DNA from: Streptomyces sp. V1I1
Lineage (GTDB): Bacteria > Actinomycetota > Actinomycetes > Streptomycetales > Streptomycetaceae
DNA: 64,000 nt
Assembly: GCF_030817355.1 (NCBI RefSeq)
Contig: NZ_JAUSZH010000001.1
Coordinates: 3,280,501 to 3,344,500, forward strand
Direction: 5' to 3'
The notes beneath the pieces were generated by a model. It was not told the DNA's origin, did no database searches, and saw nothing but the letters and a program-made list of their open reading frames with translations. Numbering within the stretch: the stretch's first letter is position 1; each line of letters begins with the position of its first letter. This document shows, in pieces, positions 9,812 to 18,110 of the stretch. The position numbers were made by a program, and so were the translations under genes.

Positions 9812-9823
9812 GCGGAGTGCCAA
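9797..9823. promoter_or_regulatory. CIRCE element 2 (HrcA operator)
   Basis: TTAGCACTC-N9-GAGTGCCAA is a near-perfect CIRCE. Its spacer contains the predicted -35 hexamer of the groES promoter, so bound HrcA would block RNA polymerase directly. hrcA itself is outside the window. Confidence 0.93.
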
Positions 9824-9912
9824 TCAACGGCGCGCGCCGCGCTGATCCCGGTACGGAGAACGTCGCCCCCGACCCATTGGTTCCGCAGGCCCACGCCCCG
9901 CGGCACGAGGGC

Positions 9913-10554
9913 TCAGACGTAGTCCTCCAGGCGCGCCACCGCGTATCCCTGCTCTTCGATACGGCGCAGCAGCCGTGCCGCCGTTCGGGCATCCGCCCGC
10001 ACGATCTCGCCGGGCCGCAACTGTTCGCCGTCCGCGTACTCCCGCCCCAGGACCACCGCGCGGACCCCGCAGTCGGCCGCCGCCCGCAGCGTGTCCTCGT
10101 TGTACGCGCCGTGCGGCGGGCGGAAGAGGCGGACCTCATGGTGTCCGCAGATCTCGGCGCGCTGTCCCTCGTACGAGAGCGTGCGCAGGTCCGGATGCCG
10201 GGCCGTGTGGAACACGCTGACCGGCAACTTCAGCTCGCCCGCCATCCGTACGAACCGCTGATCGCGCGCCGCGCGCTCGTCGAAGGTGAGGAAGACGACC
10301 TTGTCGCGGGTGGGCACCCGGTGCACCACGGGCGGCGCCGAGAGCCGGCGTGCGGGCGGCTTCGGCGCGGCGGCCAGCGGCCGGGCCAGCCCCCACCGCA
10401 GGTGGGCGGCGCCCGGCGCGCCTGCGCCCGGCGTGACCTGCTTCGCGGCCTTGCGCCCGAGCCGCTCGAGGGGGTCCACCGACTGTGCGCACCCCGTGGT
10501 GAGAAGCGCACCGGCCGCCAGCAGTCCGGCCAGCAGCCGGTGCGCCTGCGTCAT
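9913..10554 (-). CDS. Degenerate polysaccharide-deacetylase-like lipoprotein
   Basis: 213 aa with a lipoprotein signal (LLAAGALLTTGC, acylated Cys22). A NodB/CE4-like region follows but the catalytic motifs are damaged: VVFLTFDERAA replaces the TFDDG metal/base motif, and the His-x3-His motif is missing or shortened. RPPHGAYNEDTLRAA is kept. It is a shorter paralogue of the gene directly upstream: both end in LEDYV and share HEVRLFRPPHG/RLFRPPYG blocks. Start and upstream stop overlap as ATGA, so the two are translationally coupled. It is probably not an active deacetylase and may bind glycan. Confidence 0.8.
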   Translation of the reverse strand: MTQAHRLLAGLLAAGALLTTGCAQSVDPLERLGRKAAKQVTPGAGAPGAAHLRWGLARPLAAAPKPPARRLSAPPVVHRVPTRDKVVFLTFDERAARDQRFVRMAGELKLPVSVFHTARHPDLRTLSYEGQRAEICGHHEVRLFRPPHGAYNEDTLRAAADCGVRAVVLGREYADGEQLRPGEIVRADARTAARLLRRIEEQGYAVARLEDYV

Positions 10555-11471
10555 ACGTAGTCCTCCAGCTTTGCCACGGCGTAGCCCCTGTCGGTGACCG
10601 TCTTCATGACCCGCCGGATCATGTCGGGCATGGTGCCCTCCCAGTCATCGCTGCCGCGGAAGTGGGTGAGGATGATGTCGCCGGGGTGCAGATCCTGGTC
10701 CCACTCCCGCCACTCCATGTGATCGGGAAACGCCTCGGCGGCCCACAGGGGCACGGCTTTCACCCCGCACGACTGGGCGGCGCGCAGGGTCTTCTTGTTG
10801 TAGTTGCCGTACGGCGGGCGGAAGAGCCGGGGCCGTTTGCCGTACCGCTCCTCGAGCTTGGTCTGCTGGTCGCAGATCTCGTGCTCCTGCTCGGCGTACG
10901 AAAGGCCGGGCATATAGCGGTGGTTGAGGGTGTGGTTGTGCAGCGAGACGCCGCGGTCCTGCATCTGCTCGAAGTAGCCGTAGTTGTCGTTGATCACGTA
11001 GTCGCTGAGGAAGGCGCTGTACGGGATCTGGAGCTCGCTCATCATCTGGAGCAGGGCGGGGTCCTTCTCCGAACCGTCGTCGATCGTCAGGAAGACGATC
11101 TTCTCCTTGACCGGCACGGTCGTGAAGACGGGTGGCAAGGACTCGCCGTCCTCGACCTCGAAGCCCTTGCGGGTGGTGATCTCCGGTTTGGTGGCGGGGG
11201 GCTGGGGCGCGGCGAGCGGGGTGTTGGCCAGGCCCCACTTCTTGGCGGCGGCGGCGCGTTCGGCCTGGGTGCGCTTGACCTTCTCCACGTACGCGGAGAG
11301 CGCGCCGGCCGGGCCGGGCCGCTTCGCCTTGCCCCGGGCGGCGTTCGCGCCGGCGGCAGGTCGCGGGGGCTCGGCCGCACAGGCGGAGCCGAGGGCGGCG
11401 ACGAGGAGCACGGCCAGGACTGCACGGCTCCGCCGCGCACGATTTTTCTCATTTTGTCTTACTAGCTGCAT
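10551..11471 (-). CDS. Polysaccharide deacetylase lipoprotein (CE4)
   Basis: About 306 aa from ATG at 11471, giving a clean signal peptide and lipobox (LVAALGSAC); the longer reading frame runs into the divergent methyltransferase. The CE4 motifs are IDDG (LTIDDGSEKD, catalytic base and metal Asp), HNHTLNH (two metal His) and RPPYGNYN. It should remove N-acetyl groups from peptidoglycan or another surface glycan outside the membrane. It is followed by, and coupled to, the degenerate paralogue. Confidence 0.88.
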   Translation of the reverse strand: MQLVRQNEKNRARRSRAVLAVLLVAALGSACAAEPPRPAAGANAARGKAKRPGPAGALSAYVEKVKRTQAERAAAAKKWGLANTPLAAPQPPATKPEITTRKGFEVEDGESLPPVFTTVPVKEKIVFLTIDDGSEKDPALLQMMSELQIPYSAFLSDYVINDNYGYFEQMQDRGVSLHNHTLNHRYMPGLSYAEQEHEICDQQTKLEERYGKRPRLFRPPYGNYNKKTLRAAQSCGVKAVPLWAAEAFPDHMEWREWDQDLHPGDIILTHFRGSDDWEGTMPDMIRRVMKTVTDRGYAVAKLEDYV

Positions 11472-11553
11472 GTCGCCGGATCCTGTCAGCACGGATCCGT
11501 ACGGCCCGGCCGACACCGCCACCGCGGGCGCACCATCCCCCGCCTGGCCCACA

Positions 11554-12741
11554 ATGGGCCGGGTGAACGACCTGGATCCCCTCGCCTCCTTCGCCGCACT
11601 GCTCACCGATGAGGGGCGGGCGCTGCTGGACTCCCTGGACGCCTACGACCCGGCGCAGGAGCTGGCCACGGCCACCCGGCTGCGCCGCGAGCACCCGACC
11701 GCGCTGGTATCGGCGGCGCTGGGGCAGGCGCGGCTGCGACAGCGGGCGGTCGCGAAGTTCGGGGCCGAGGACGCGCGGCGGATGTTCTTCACGCCGAACG
11801 GCGTCGAGCAGGCGACCCGCCGCGCCGTCGCCTCGTACCGCGCCGGGCGCTTCGCGGGACTCGGCGTACGCAGCGTGGCGGACCTGTGCAGCGGGATCGG
11901 CGGCGACGCGATCGCACTCGCCCGGGCCGGGATCCGGGTGCTTGCGGTGGACCGGGACCCGCTGACGGCCGAAGTAGCACGTGCGAACGCCGACGCGCTG
12001 GGGCTGGCGCAGCTGATCGAGGTCCGCTGCGCGGATGTCACAGAGGTGGACACGGCCGCGTACGACGCGGTGTTCGTGGACCCGGCCCGGCGGGGCGGCC
12101 GGGGCCGCATTTTCGACCCGGAGGCGTACTCCCCGCCCCTGTCCTGGGCGATCGGCGCGGCCCGCACCCGCCCGCGCGCCGCGCTCAAGATCGCACCCGG
12201 CATCCCGCACGAGGCCGTCCCCGAGGACGCCGAGGCGGAGTGGATCTCGGACGGCGGCGACGTGAAGGAGGCAGTGCTCTGGTTCGGTACGCGCCCGGGC
12301 ACGGTCGGCGCCACGCTGCTGCCGGGCCCGCGCTCACTCACCGGCACTGGCCTGCCCGACCCGGCGGTGCGCAAGGTGGGCCGCTTCCTTTACGAGCCCG
12401 ACGGCGCGGTCATCCGCGCGCATCTGGTCGCCGAGGTCGCCGAGCAGCTGGACGGCGGGCTGATCGACGAGACGATCGCGTACATCACGGCGGACGGGCT
12501 ACGGGCGACGCCGTACGCGACGGCGTATGAGATCACCGATGAACTCCCCTTCAGTCTGAAGAGGTTGAAGGCGCTGCTGCGGGAGCGCGGGGTCGGCGTC
12601 CTGACGGTGAAGAAGCGAGGCTCGGCGGTGGAGCCGGAAGAGCTGCGCCGCAAGGTGAAGCCGCAGGGGCCGAACGCGGCGACGGTGTTTCTGACGAGGG
12701 TGGCGGGGGCGCCGACGATGCTGATCGGGCGGCCTGCGTAA
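11554..12741 (+). CDS. Class I SAM-dependent methyltransferase with THUMP-like C-terminus
   Basis: About 395 aa from ATG at 11554; a GTG at 11563 is an alternative. The SAM motif VADLCSGIGGDAIALARAG and the acidic VLAVDRDP loop are clear. FVDPARRGGRGR resembles the DPPR/NPPY catalytic loop of nucleic-acid N-methyltransferases. The C-terminus (ITDELPFSLKRLKALLRERG) matches the THUMP-like domain of this actinobacterial family. An RNA substrate is likely but unproven. Confidence 0.82.
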   Translation: MGRVNDLDPLASFAALLTDEGRALLDSLDAYDPAQELATATRLRREHPTALVSAALGQARLRQRAVAKFGAEDARRMFFTPNGVEQATRRAVASYRAGRFAGLGVRSVADLCSGIGGDAIALARAGIRVLAVDRDPLTAEVARANADALGLAQLIEVRCADVTEVDTAAYDAVFVDPARRGGRGRIFDPEAYSPPLSWAIGAARTRPRAALKIAPGIPHEAVPEDAEAEWISDGGDVKEAVLWFGTRPGTVGATLLPGPRSLTGTGLPDPAVRKVGRFLYEPDGAVIRAHLVAEVAEQLDGGLIDETIAYITADGLRATPYATAYEITDELPFSLKRLKALLRERGVGVLTVKKRGSAVEPEELRRKVKPQGPNAATVFLTRVAGAPTMLIGRPA

Positions 12742-12766
12742 GCCGGGGTACCGCGCGCTGCGGCGG

Positions 12767-12928
12767 ATGCGGCAGGCCGGGAGTCAGGCAGACGTGGCAC
12801 GCGAGCTCTTCGAGGGCACCGCCCCGGCCGCGCCGCGCAGCGGCATCACGCCCTGCGACGACCGGCCTTCGTTCGCTGCGTGCCTGACCTTGGACCTGCC
12901 GAGCGACGAAGTCCGGTCCCTGCACTGA
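12767..12928 (+). CDS. Possible 53-aa ORF or gene remnant
   Basis: A short ATG-initiated frame (MRQAGSQADVARELFEG, ending RSLH) in the 199-bp gap after the methyltransferase. It has no clear ribosome site and I do not recognise it. It could be a decayed C-terminal fragment. Otherwise this gap shows nothing. Confidence 0.2.
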   Translation: MRQAGSQADVARELFEGTAPAAPRSGITPCDDRPSFAACLTLDLPSDEVRSLH

Positions 12929-12940
12929 CAGCATCGGAGC

Positions 12941-13564
12941 TCAGCGGTGCGCGGCGCCCAGCAGCCGCACCGCCCACCGGTAGTGGCTCACCGCCTTCGC
13001 GACACCGATCAGGCCCGTCAGCCAGAAGATGAAGCCCAGCCCCATCATCAAAGCGACGTCTGCATACGTCTCCCGCCCGGGCTTCGCCGTCGCCGGAATC
13101 GCGAAGCACATCCACAGCCCCAGGGCGCCCAGCAGAAACGACGGTATGAACCAGAACAGGCTCTGCGCCGGCGACCGCAAGTGGGCGTCGCGCAGGGGGT
13201 CACGCTCCAACGACGACCACTGGCCGAGCCGTTCACGCACCAGCTTGTCGCGACGGATGCCGAACCCGATCACGAAGCCGGTCGGGATCATGCACGCGGC
13301 ACCGATACACGCGAAGATCCCGCCGAAGAGGTAGCTGAGCGGGTCGATGCTCTCCTCGAATGCCGCCAGCGCGGCGCCGATCAGGCTCCACCCCACCGCG
13401 AAGCCCGCCACGGTCAGCCACAGCAGCAGCAGTCGTGGCACCCCGATGCTCAGCCGGATCAACTCGCCCATCGCCCGCGCCCGGTCGGCGAGCAAAGCCT
13501 CACGGCCGGGCCAGGCCCGCATCTCGACGGGCGGCGGAGGCGGCGGCAACGTACGGCTGGGCAT
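12941..13564 (-). CDS. Four-helix integral membrane protein of unknown function
   Basis: 207 aa. A proline-rich cytoplasmic start (PPPPPPVEMRAWPG) is followed by four predicted membrane helices near residues 45-70, 80-105, 135-155 and 168-190, separated by a basic loop (GIRRDKLVRERLGQW). I do not recognise a family. The gene stands alone, convergent with the methyltransferase region. Confidence 0.7.
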   Translation of the reverse strand: MPSRTLPPPPPPVEMRAWPGREALLADRARAMGELIRLSIGVPRLLLLWLTVAGFAVGWSLIGAALAAFEESIDPLSYLFGGIFACIGAACMIPTGFVIGFGIRRDKLVRERLGQWSSLERDPLRDAHLRSPAQSLFWFIPSFLLGALGLWMCFAIPATAKPGRETYADVALMMGLGFIFWLTGLIGVAKAVSHYRWAVRLLGAAHR

Positions 13565-13631
13565 GCGGTTCCTTCTCGGGTGCGGCGGACCGGGGACGCC
13601 CCGACCGTACCGGAGGGGTGATCAGCCGCGG

Positions 13632-14885
13632 TCAGCCGCGCTCCTCCGCCCGCGCCAGCAGCAACTCCCTCTCCCGTGCGTTACGGGTCAGGGACGCCGC
13701 CCGTTCGAACTCCGCCCGCGCTTCAGCCCGTCGGCCCAGCCGCGCCAGCAGATCCCCGCGCACGCTCGGCAGCAAGTGGTACTCCTTCAGCGCGGGCTCC
13801 TCCGCCAGCGCGTCCACCAGCTCCAGGCCCGCCGCCGGGCCTTCGGCCATCGCGACCGCGACCGCGCGGTTCAACTCCACGACGGGGGACGGGGCGAGGG
13901 CGGCGAGTTGCCCGTACAGGGCGGCGATCGCGGACCAGTCCGTCTCCTCGTAGCGCACCGCCTTGGCGTGGCAGGCGGCGATCGCGGCCTGGAGTGCGTA
14001 CGGCCCGGGGGCCCCGGCCGCCACCGCGTTCGCGCGGCCGAGCGCCGCGAATCCGCGGCGGATCAGCAGTTGGTTCCAGCGGGAGCGGTTCTGGTCGGCG
14101 AGCAGCACGGGCTCGCCGCCCGGGCCGGTGCGCGCGGCCGTGCGGGATGCCTGGATCTCCAACAGTGCGACCAGGCCGTGGACTTCGGGTTCCTTGGGCA
14201 TAAGGCCGGCCAGCACCCGGGCAAGCCGTAGGGCGTCCTCGCAGAGGGCCGGGCGCTGCCAGTCGTCGCCTGCGGTCGCGGAGTAGCCCTCGTTGAAGAC
14301 GAGGTAGATGACTTCCAGTACGGAGTCCAGGCGCGCGGCGCGCTCGGAGCCGTACGGCACTTCGAAGGGGACGCCCGCCTTGGCGAGGGCGCGTTTGGCG
14401 CGGACGATGCGCTGGGCGACGGTCGGCTCCGTGGCCAGGAAGGCGCGGGCGATCTCCTCGGTCGTCAGACCGCCGAGCAGGCGCAGTGTGAGCGCGATCC
14501 GCGCCTCGGTGGAAAGCACCGGATGGCAGGCGGTGAAGATCAGTCGCAGCAGGTCGTCATCAATGTCCTCGGCGTCGGCCGGCTCGAGCGGCGGCACGTC
14601 CTCCAGGGTGCGCCCGACCTCCGCCAGCTTGCGGGCGTAGGTCTCCTTGCGGCGTACGAGATCGATCGCGCGGTGCTTGGCGGTGGCCATGAGCCAGGCG
14701 CCCGGCTTGTCCGGGACACCCGACTCCGGCCACTGCTCCAGCGCGGCGACCAGAGCGTCCTGCGCGATCTCCTCGGCGATGCCCACGTCCCGAACGATGC
14801 GGGTGACGCCGGCGATGATCCGCGCGGACTCGATCCTGAATACCGCTTCGACCGTTTCCATCGCGCTTGCTGCCGTCACAGCCAC
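13632..14885 (-). CDS. ECF42-type RNA polymerase sigma factor
   Basis: 417 aa, over twice a normal ECF sigma. Residues 10-85 are sigma region 2 (ESARIIAGVTRIVRDVGIAE, then GAWLMATAKHRAIDLVRR), 115-165 region 4 (ARIALTLRLLGGLTTEEIAR), and about 190-415 the DUF6596/TPR-like extension typical of ECF42 (NRSRWNQLLIRRGFAALGRA; LNRAVAVAMAEGPAAGLELV). ECF42 factors have no anti-sigma factor and depend on this C-terminal domain. The DGPF-family gene directly upstream is the standard partner and carries a consensus ECF42 promoter. ATG at 14861 is an alternative start. Confidence 0.9.
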   Translation of the reverse strand: MAVTAASAMETVEAVFRIESARIIAGVTRIVRDVGIAEEIAQDALVAALEQWPESGVPDKPGAWLMATAKHRAIDLVRRKETYARKLAEVGRTLEDVPPLEPADAEDIDDDLLRLIFTACHPVLSTEARIALTLRLLGGLTTEEIARAFLATEPTVAQRIVRAKRALAKAGVPFEVPYGSERAARLDSVLEVIYLVFNEGYSATAGDDWQRPALCEDALRLARVLAGLMPKEPEVHGLVALLEIQASRTAARTGPGGEPVLLADQNRSRWNQLLIRRGFAALGRANAVAAGAPGPYALQAAIAACHAKAVRYEETDWSAIAALYGQLAALAPSPVVELNRAVAVAMAEGPAAGLELVDALAEEPALKEYHLLPSVRGDLLARLGRRAEARAEFERAASLTRNARERELLLARAEERG

Positions 14886-14927
14886 CCATCAGAGCAGCCG
14901 CATGGAGGCGGGGCAAGCGCGGCCGGA

Positions 14928-15284
14928 TCAACCCTCGGCGATCTCGCGGACCTCGGCGGTGACGGTCCAGAAATCCTCGTGGACCTGCAGGAAGCGCTTG
15001 GTCCACTCCAGGGCCTCGGCCTTGTCCTTGCACTGCATGATGGCGTAGCCGCCGATGACTTCCTTGCTCTCGGTGAAGGGCCCGTCCGTGTAGCTCAGCT
15101 TCCCGCCGGACCAGGTGACCCGGGTGCCCTCGGAGGTCGGGGTGAGCCCGGCGGTGTCCAGCATGACCCCGGCCTTGGTGACCTCCTCGAGCAGCGCGCC
15201 CATGCGCTCCATGAGCTCGGGGCTGGGCCCCTCGGCGGGGGCGTTCTGCTCGTCGATACGGATCAACGACAGGTAGCGCGGCAT
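14928..15284 (-). CDS. DGPF-domain (YCII-related) protein
   Basis: 118 aa from ATG at 15284, with GAGGAG seven bases upstream. It has the DGPF motif itself (YTDGPFTESKEVIGGYAI) and a ferredoxin-like YCII fold (MPRYLSLIRIDEQ). It precedes the ECF42 sigma gene by 42 bp in the same direction, so one transcript probably covers both. In S. venezuelae such genes are the direct targets of ECF42. Biochemical role unknown. Confidence 0.9.
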   Translation of the reverse strand: MPRYLSLIRIDEQNAPAEGPSPELMERMGALLEEVTKAGVMLDTAGLTPTSEGTRVTWSGGKLSYTDGPFTESKEVIGGYAIMQCKDKAEALEWTKRFLQVHEDFWTVTAEVREIAEG

Positions 15285-15336
15285 GGTGACTCCTCGGTCG
15301 GGAGGACGGGGCCGTTCCCCGCCTCTCACCCATGCG

Positions 15337-15362
15337 TCGAACGGGAGACGGCCGGATCGACA
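15337..15362 (-). promoter_or_regulatory. ECF42-type promoter of the DGPF-sigma operon
   Basis: On the minus strand TGTCGA (15362-15357) is followed after 17 bp by CGA (15339-15337), about 50 bp upstream of the DGPF start codon. TGTCGA/CGA is the promoter signature I recall for ECF42, implying positive autoregulation. Confidence 0.7.
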
Positions 15363-15416
15363 TCCGCCGGCAGATTCTTCGGCGAATTCTTCTGAGAAAT
15401 TGCAGGAGCGGCCACC

Positions 15417-15476
15417 GGACGGCCCGGGACGGCCCGGGACGGCTCAGGACGGCTCAGGACGGCTCAGGACGGCTCA
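15417..15476 (-). repeat. Six 10-bp tandem repeats ending in a stop codon
   Basis: GGACGGCCCG x2 then GGACGGCTCA x4 (plus strand). The last copy contains the stop codon (15474-15476) of the small monooxygenase-like gene. Confidence 0.9.
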
Positions 15477-15740
15477 GGACGGCAGCGTCTCCAGCGACTC
15501 GAAGCGCCAGCGGTGCACCGCCCGTGTGATCAACTCGGCGTCCGGCTCCGGGATTTCGGGCAGCTCCGCGCCCACGTCGGACCCCTCCCACCAGGTGATC
15601 ACCAGCACCCGGTCCCCAGGCGCCCGGAACGTCTCGCGGCGCACCGGCTCACTCGCCAGCTCCTGGGCCCGCGCCCATTCGAGCAGCTCCGCGCCTCGCC
15701 CCTGCACGGCCCGGGCCTCCCACATCAGCGCGACCGTCAT
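15474..15740 (-). CDS. Small ABM-like hypothetical protein
   Basis: 88 aa from ATG at 15740, overlapping the tsaD stop (ATGA), so translation is coupled to tsaD. The pattern [20 protein letters not shown], then VLVITWWEG, resembles the dimeric ferredoxin-like fold of antibiotic-biosynthesis-monooxygenase proteins, but I cannot assign activity. The stop codon falls in a 10-bp tandem repeat, so the C-terminus may vary between strains. Confidence 0.7.
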   Translation of the reverse strand: MTVALMWEARAVQGRGAELLEWARAQELASEPVRRETFRAPGDRVLVITWWEGSDVGAELPEIPEPDAELITRAVHRWRFESLETLPS

Positions 15741-16834
15741 GAGTAGAGGTTGTCCTTGCTGATCTCGTGCACATGATCGTGGTCGTGGGCGTGCCCCGGG
15801 ACATGCGGATCCGTCACCGGAAGCGACGAGTCCGCGGACAGCTCCCAGTCGGAGGCGGGCCGGTTGCGCGCCACCATCTCCGCCCCGAGCGCCGCCACCA
15901 TCGCGCCGTTGTCCGTGCACAGCCCCGGCCGCGGCACCCGCAGCCGGATCCCCGCCCGCTCGCAGCGCTCCTGGGCAAGCGCCCGCAGCCGCGAGTTGGC
16001 GGCCACACCGCCGCCGATCATCAGGTGGTCGACGCCCTGGTCCTGGCAGGCGCGCACCGCCTTGCGGGTCAGCACATCGACGACCGCCTCCTGGAACGAC
16101 GCCGCCACATCCCGTACGGGCACCTCCTCGCCCGCCGCCCGCTTGGCCTCGATCCAGCGGGCCACCGAGGTCTTGAGCCCCGAGAAGGAGAAGTCGTACG
16201 CCGGGTCGCGCGAGCCGGTGAGGCCGCGCGGGAACGCGATCGCCGCCGGGTCGCCCTCCTTCGCCAGCCGGTCGATCACCGGACCGCCCGGGAAGCCCAG
16301 GTCAAGGACCCGCGCGATCTTGTCGAAGGCCTCGCCCGCCGCGTCGTCGATCGTCGCGCCCATCGGTCGTACGTCAGATGTGATGTCGGGCGCGAACAGC
16401 AGCGACGAGTGGCCACCGCTCACCAGCAGCGCCATCGTCGGCTCGGGCAGCGGTCCGTGCTCCAGCTGGTCGACGCAGATGTGCGAGGCCAGGTGGTTCA
16501 CCCCGTACAACGGCTTGCCCAGTGCGTACGCGTACGCCTTCGCCGCCGAGACCCCGACCAGCAGCGCGCCCGCTAGACCCGGCCCCGCCGTCACCGCGAT
16601 GCCGTCCAGGTCGCGCGCCGAGACGCCCGCGTCCTTCAGGGCGCGCTCGATGGTCGGAACCATCGCCTCCAGATGCGCGCGTGACGCGATCTCGGGCACC
16701 ACGCCGCCGAACCGGGCGTGCGTGTCCACGCTGGACGCGATGGCGTCCGCGAGCAGGGTCGTACCGCGGACGACGCCGACGCCGGTCTCGTCGCAGGAAG
16801 TCTCGATGCCCAGTACGAGCGGTTCGTCAGCCAT
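15737..16834 (-). CDS. tsaD: TsaD, tRNA t6A37 threonylcarbamoyltransferase
   Basis: 365 aa. It moves the threonylcarbamoyl group onto A37 of ANN-decoding tRNAs with TsaB and TsaE. It has ETSCDETG at the N-terminus, the metal-binding NHLASH and the ASKH-fold motifs VSGGHSSLL and [10 protein letters not shown]. The protein is about 20-30 aa longer than usual because of a His/Asp-rich tail ([14 protein letters not shown]). It follows rimI by 3 bp and tsaB further upstream, an operon order common in actinobacteria. Confidence 0.97.
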   Translation of the reverse strand: MADEPLVLGIETSCDETGVGVVRGTTLLADAIASSVDTHARFGGVVPEIASRAHLEAMVPTIERALKDAGVSARDLDGIAVTAGPGLAGALLVGVSAAKAYAYALGKPLYGVNHLASHICVDQLEHGPLPEPTMALLVSGGHSSLLFAPDITSDVRPMGATIDDAAGEAFDKIARVLDLGFPGGPVIDRLAKEGDPAAIAFPRGLTGSRDPAYDFSFSGLKTSVARWIEAKRAAGEEVPVRDVAASFQEAVVDVLTRKAVRACQDQGVDHLMIGGGVAANSRLRALAQERCERAGIRLRVPRPGLCTDNGAMVAALGAEMVARNRPASDWELSADSSLPVTDPHVPGHAHDHDHVHEISKDNLYS

Positions 16835-16837
16835 CAG

Positions 16838-17359
16838 TTAAGTCTCTGTTCCTTGTACGTGGAGCCGCATGACGAGGGCGTCGACATTGCCCGGCTGGTA
16901 GTAGCCGCGGCGGAATCCGATGGGCTCGAAGCCGAAGCGCTCGTACAGCTTCTGGGCCCTGGTGTTGTCCACGCGCACTTCGAGGAGCACCTCGTCGCAC
17001 TCGAAGGCGGTGGCGTGCTGCAGCAGGTCGGTCAGGAGCCGGGAGCCGAGTCCCGTGCCCCACTGGTCGCGGGCGACGGCGATCGTCTGTACGTCTCCGA
17101 GGCCGCCGGCCGCCGCGAGGCCCGCGTATCCGACGATCTTCCCTTCCGCCTCGGCCACCACATAGCGGCGGGTGGCCCGCGGGCCACGCGCATGGGCGAG
17201 CTCGGACCAGAACATCCCGGCCGACCAGGCGTCCTCCGGGAACAGCGCGTGCTCGAGCGCGAGCACATGCTCCAGGTCCCACCAGCGCATCTCACGCAGC
17301 ACAGCAGTGGGCCGGTCGGTGGATCGGTCGGTGGATCGGTCGGTCGGTCGGTCGGTCAC
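16838..17359 (-). CDS. rimI: RimI, N-alpha-acetyltransferase of ribosomal protein S18
   Basis: 173 aa from a GTG overlapping the tsaB stop (GTGA). It is a GNAT fold with the acetyl-CoA motif VARDQWGTGLGSRLL and NTRAQKLYERFGFEPIGFRRGYY. The first 18 residues are three to four TDR[P/S] repeats encoded by a 4-bp/12-bp microsatellite and are unlikely to be part of the fold, which begins near LREMRWWDLEHV. Methionine 24 is a possible internal start. The usual role is acetylating the S18 N-terminus. Confidence 0.92.
   Translation of the reverse strand: MTDRPTDRSTDRSTDRPTAVLREMRWWDLEHVLALEHALFPEDAWSAGMFWSELAHARGPRATRRYVVAEAEGKIVGYAGLAAAGGLGDVQTIAVARDQWGTGLGSRLLTDLLQHATAFECDEVLLEVRVDNTRAQKLYERFGFEPIGFRRGYYQPGNVDALVMRLHVQGTET
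17307..17358 (-). repeat. ACCG microsatellite at the rimI start
   Basis: Directly after the GTG start the minus strand has five ACCG units, then alternating ATCC and ACCGACCG blocks (12-bp period, encoding T-D-R-S). Changing the number of 4-bp units by one would shift the rimI frame. Confidence 0.85.
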
Positions 17360-18009
17360 TTGGGCGTGACCACCTTGTAGTTCTTCGGCACCTGGGCGTC
17401 CGGCCGGCGCAGATACAGCGGCAGCGGCGGCAGGAAGTCATCCCCGGCGGCCAGCTTCTCGGCGGCCAGCGCGGCCAGCGCCCCGGCCGAGACATGCTCG
17501 GGCCTGCGGGCGTCCGGGAAGGTCTCGGGGTAGAGCAGCGCTCCGGCGCCGACCGCGGGCAGGCCCGCGACCTGCTCGGCAATGTCGGCGGGCCGGTCGA
17601 CGGCGGGCTCGCTCACGCGGCCGCGGGCGGACTCGTACCGCGCCCAGTACACCTCTTTGCGGCGCGCGTCCGTCGCCACCACGAACGGCTCCTCCAGACC
17701 GGAGGCGTACGCCAGCCCGTCCAGCGTGCACAGCCCGTACACCGGAACGCCCAGTGCCGAGCCGAAGGTCGAGGCCGTGACCAGTCCGACGCGCAGCCCG
17801 GTGTACGGACCGGGGCCGACGCCGGCCACCACGGCGGTGACGGCGTCGAGCTTCACCCCGGCCTCGGCCAGGACGCGGTCGACGGCGGGCAGCAGCAGTT
17901 CCCCGTGCCGGCGGGCGTCGACGCGACTGGACTCGGCGACGACGGAATTGCCGTCGTGGAGGGCGGCGGTGACGGCGGGCGTGGCGGTATCAACGGCGAG
18001 CAAGAGCAC
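17356..18009 (-). CDS. tsaB: TsaB, t6A synthesis partner of TsaD
   Basis: 217 aa from GTG at 18009. It has the ASKH N-terminus (LLLAVDTATPAVTAALHDG) and GVGPGPYTGLRVGL, typical of TsaB. It lacks the TsaD HxxxH metal site, as expected for the non-catalytic scaffold. First gene of the tsaB-rimI-tsaD-ABM run, each start overlapping or touching the previous stop. The typical length is about 210-230 aa. Confidence 0.95.
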   Translation of the reverse strand: MLLLAVDTATPAVTAALHDGNSVVAESSRVDARRHGELLLPAVDRVLAEAGVKLDAVTAVVAGVGPGPYTGLRVGLVTASTFGSALGVPVYGLCTLDGLAYASGLEEPFVVATDARRKEVYWARYESARGRVSEPAVDRPADIAEQVAGLPAVGAGALLYPETFPDARRPEHVSAGALAALAAEKLAAGDDFLPPLPLYLRRPDAQVPKNYKVVTPK

Positions 18010-18110
18010 GCAAACAGCCTACGGCTCCGGCGCCCGGGCACGGTGCCGCGTCCAGGGAAGCGGCTGCTGCTACCGTCACCACGGATACGTACTTTCGAAA
18101 GGTGGGCACG

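Noticed and set aside
15417..15476. CRISPR-like array
   Set aside because: The 10-bp units are contiguous with no spacers, so this is a tandem repeat.
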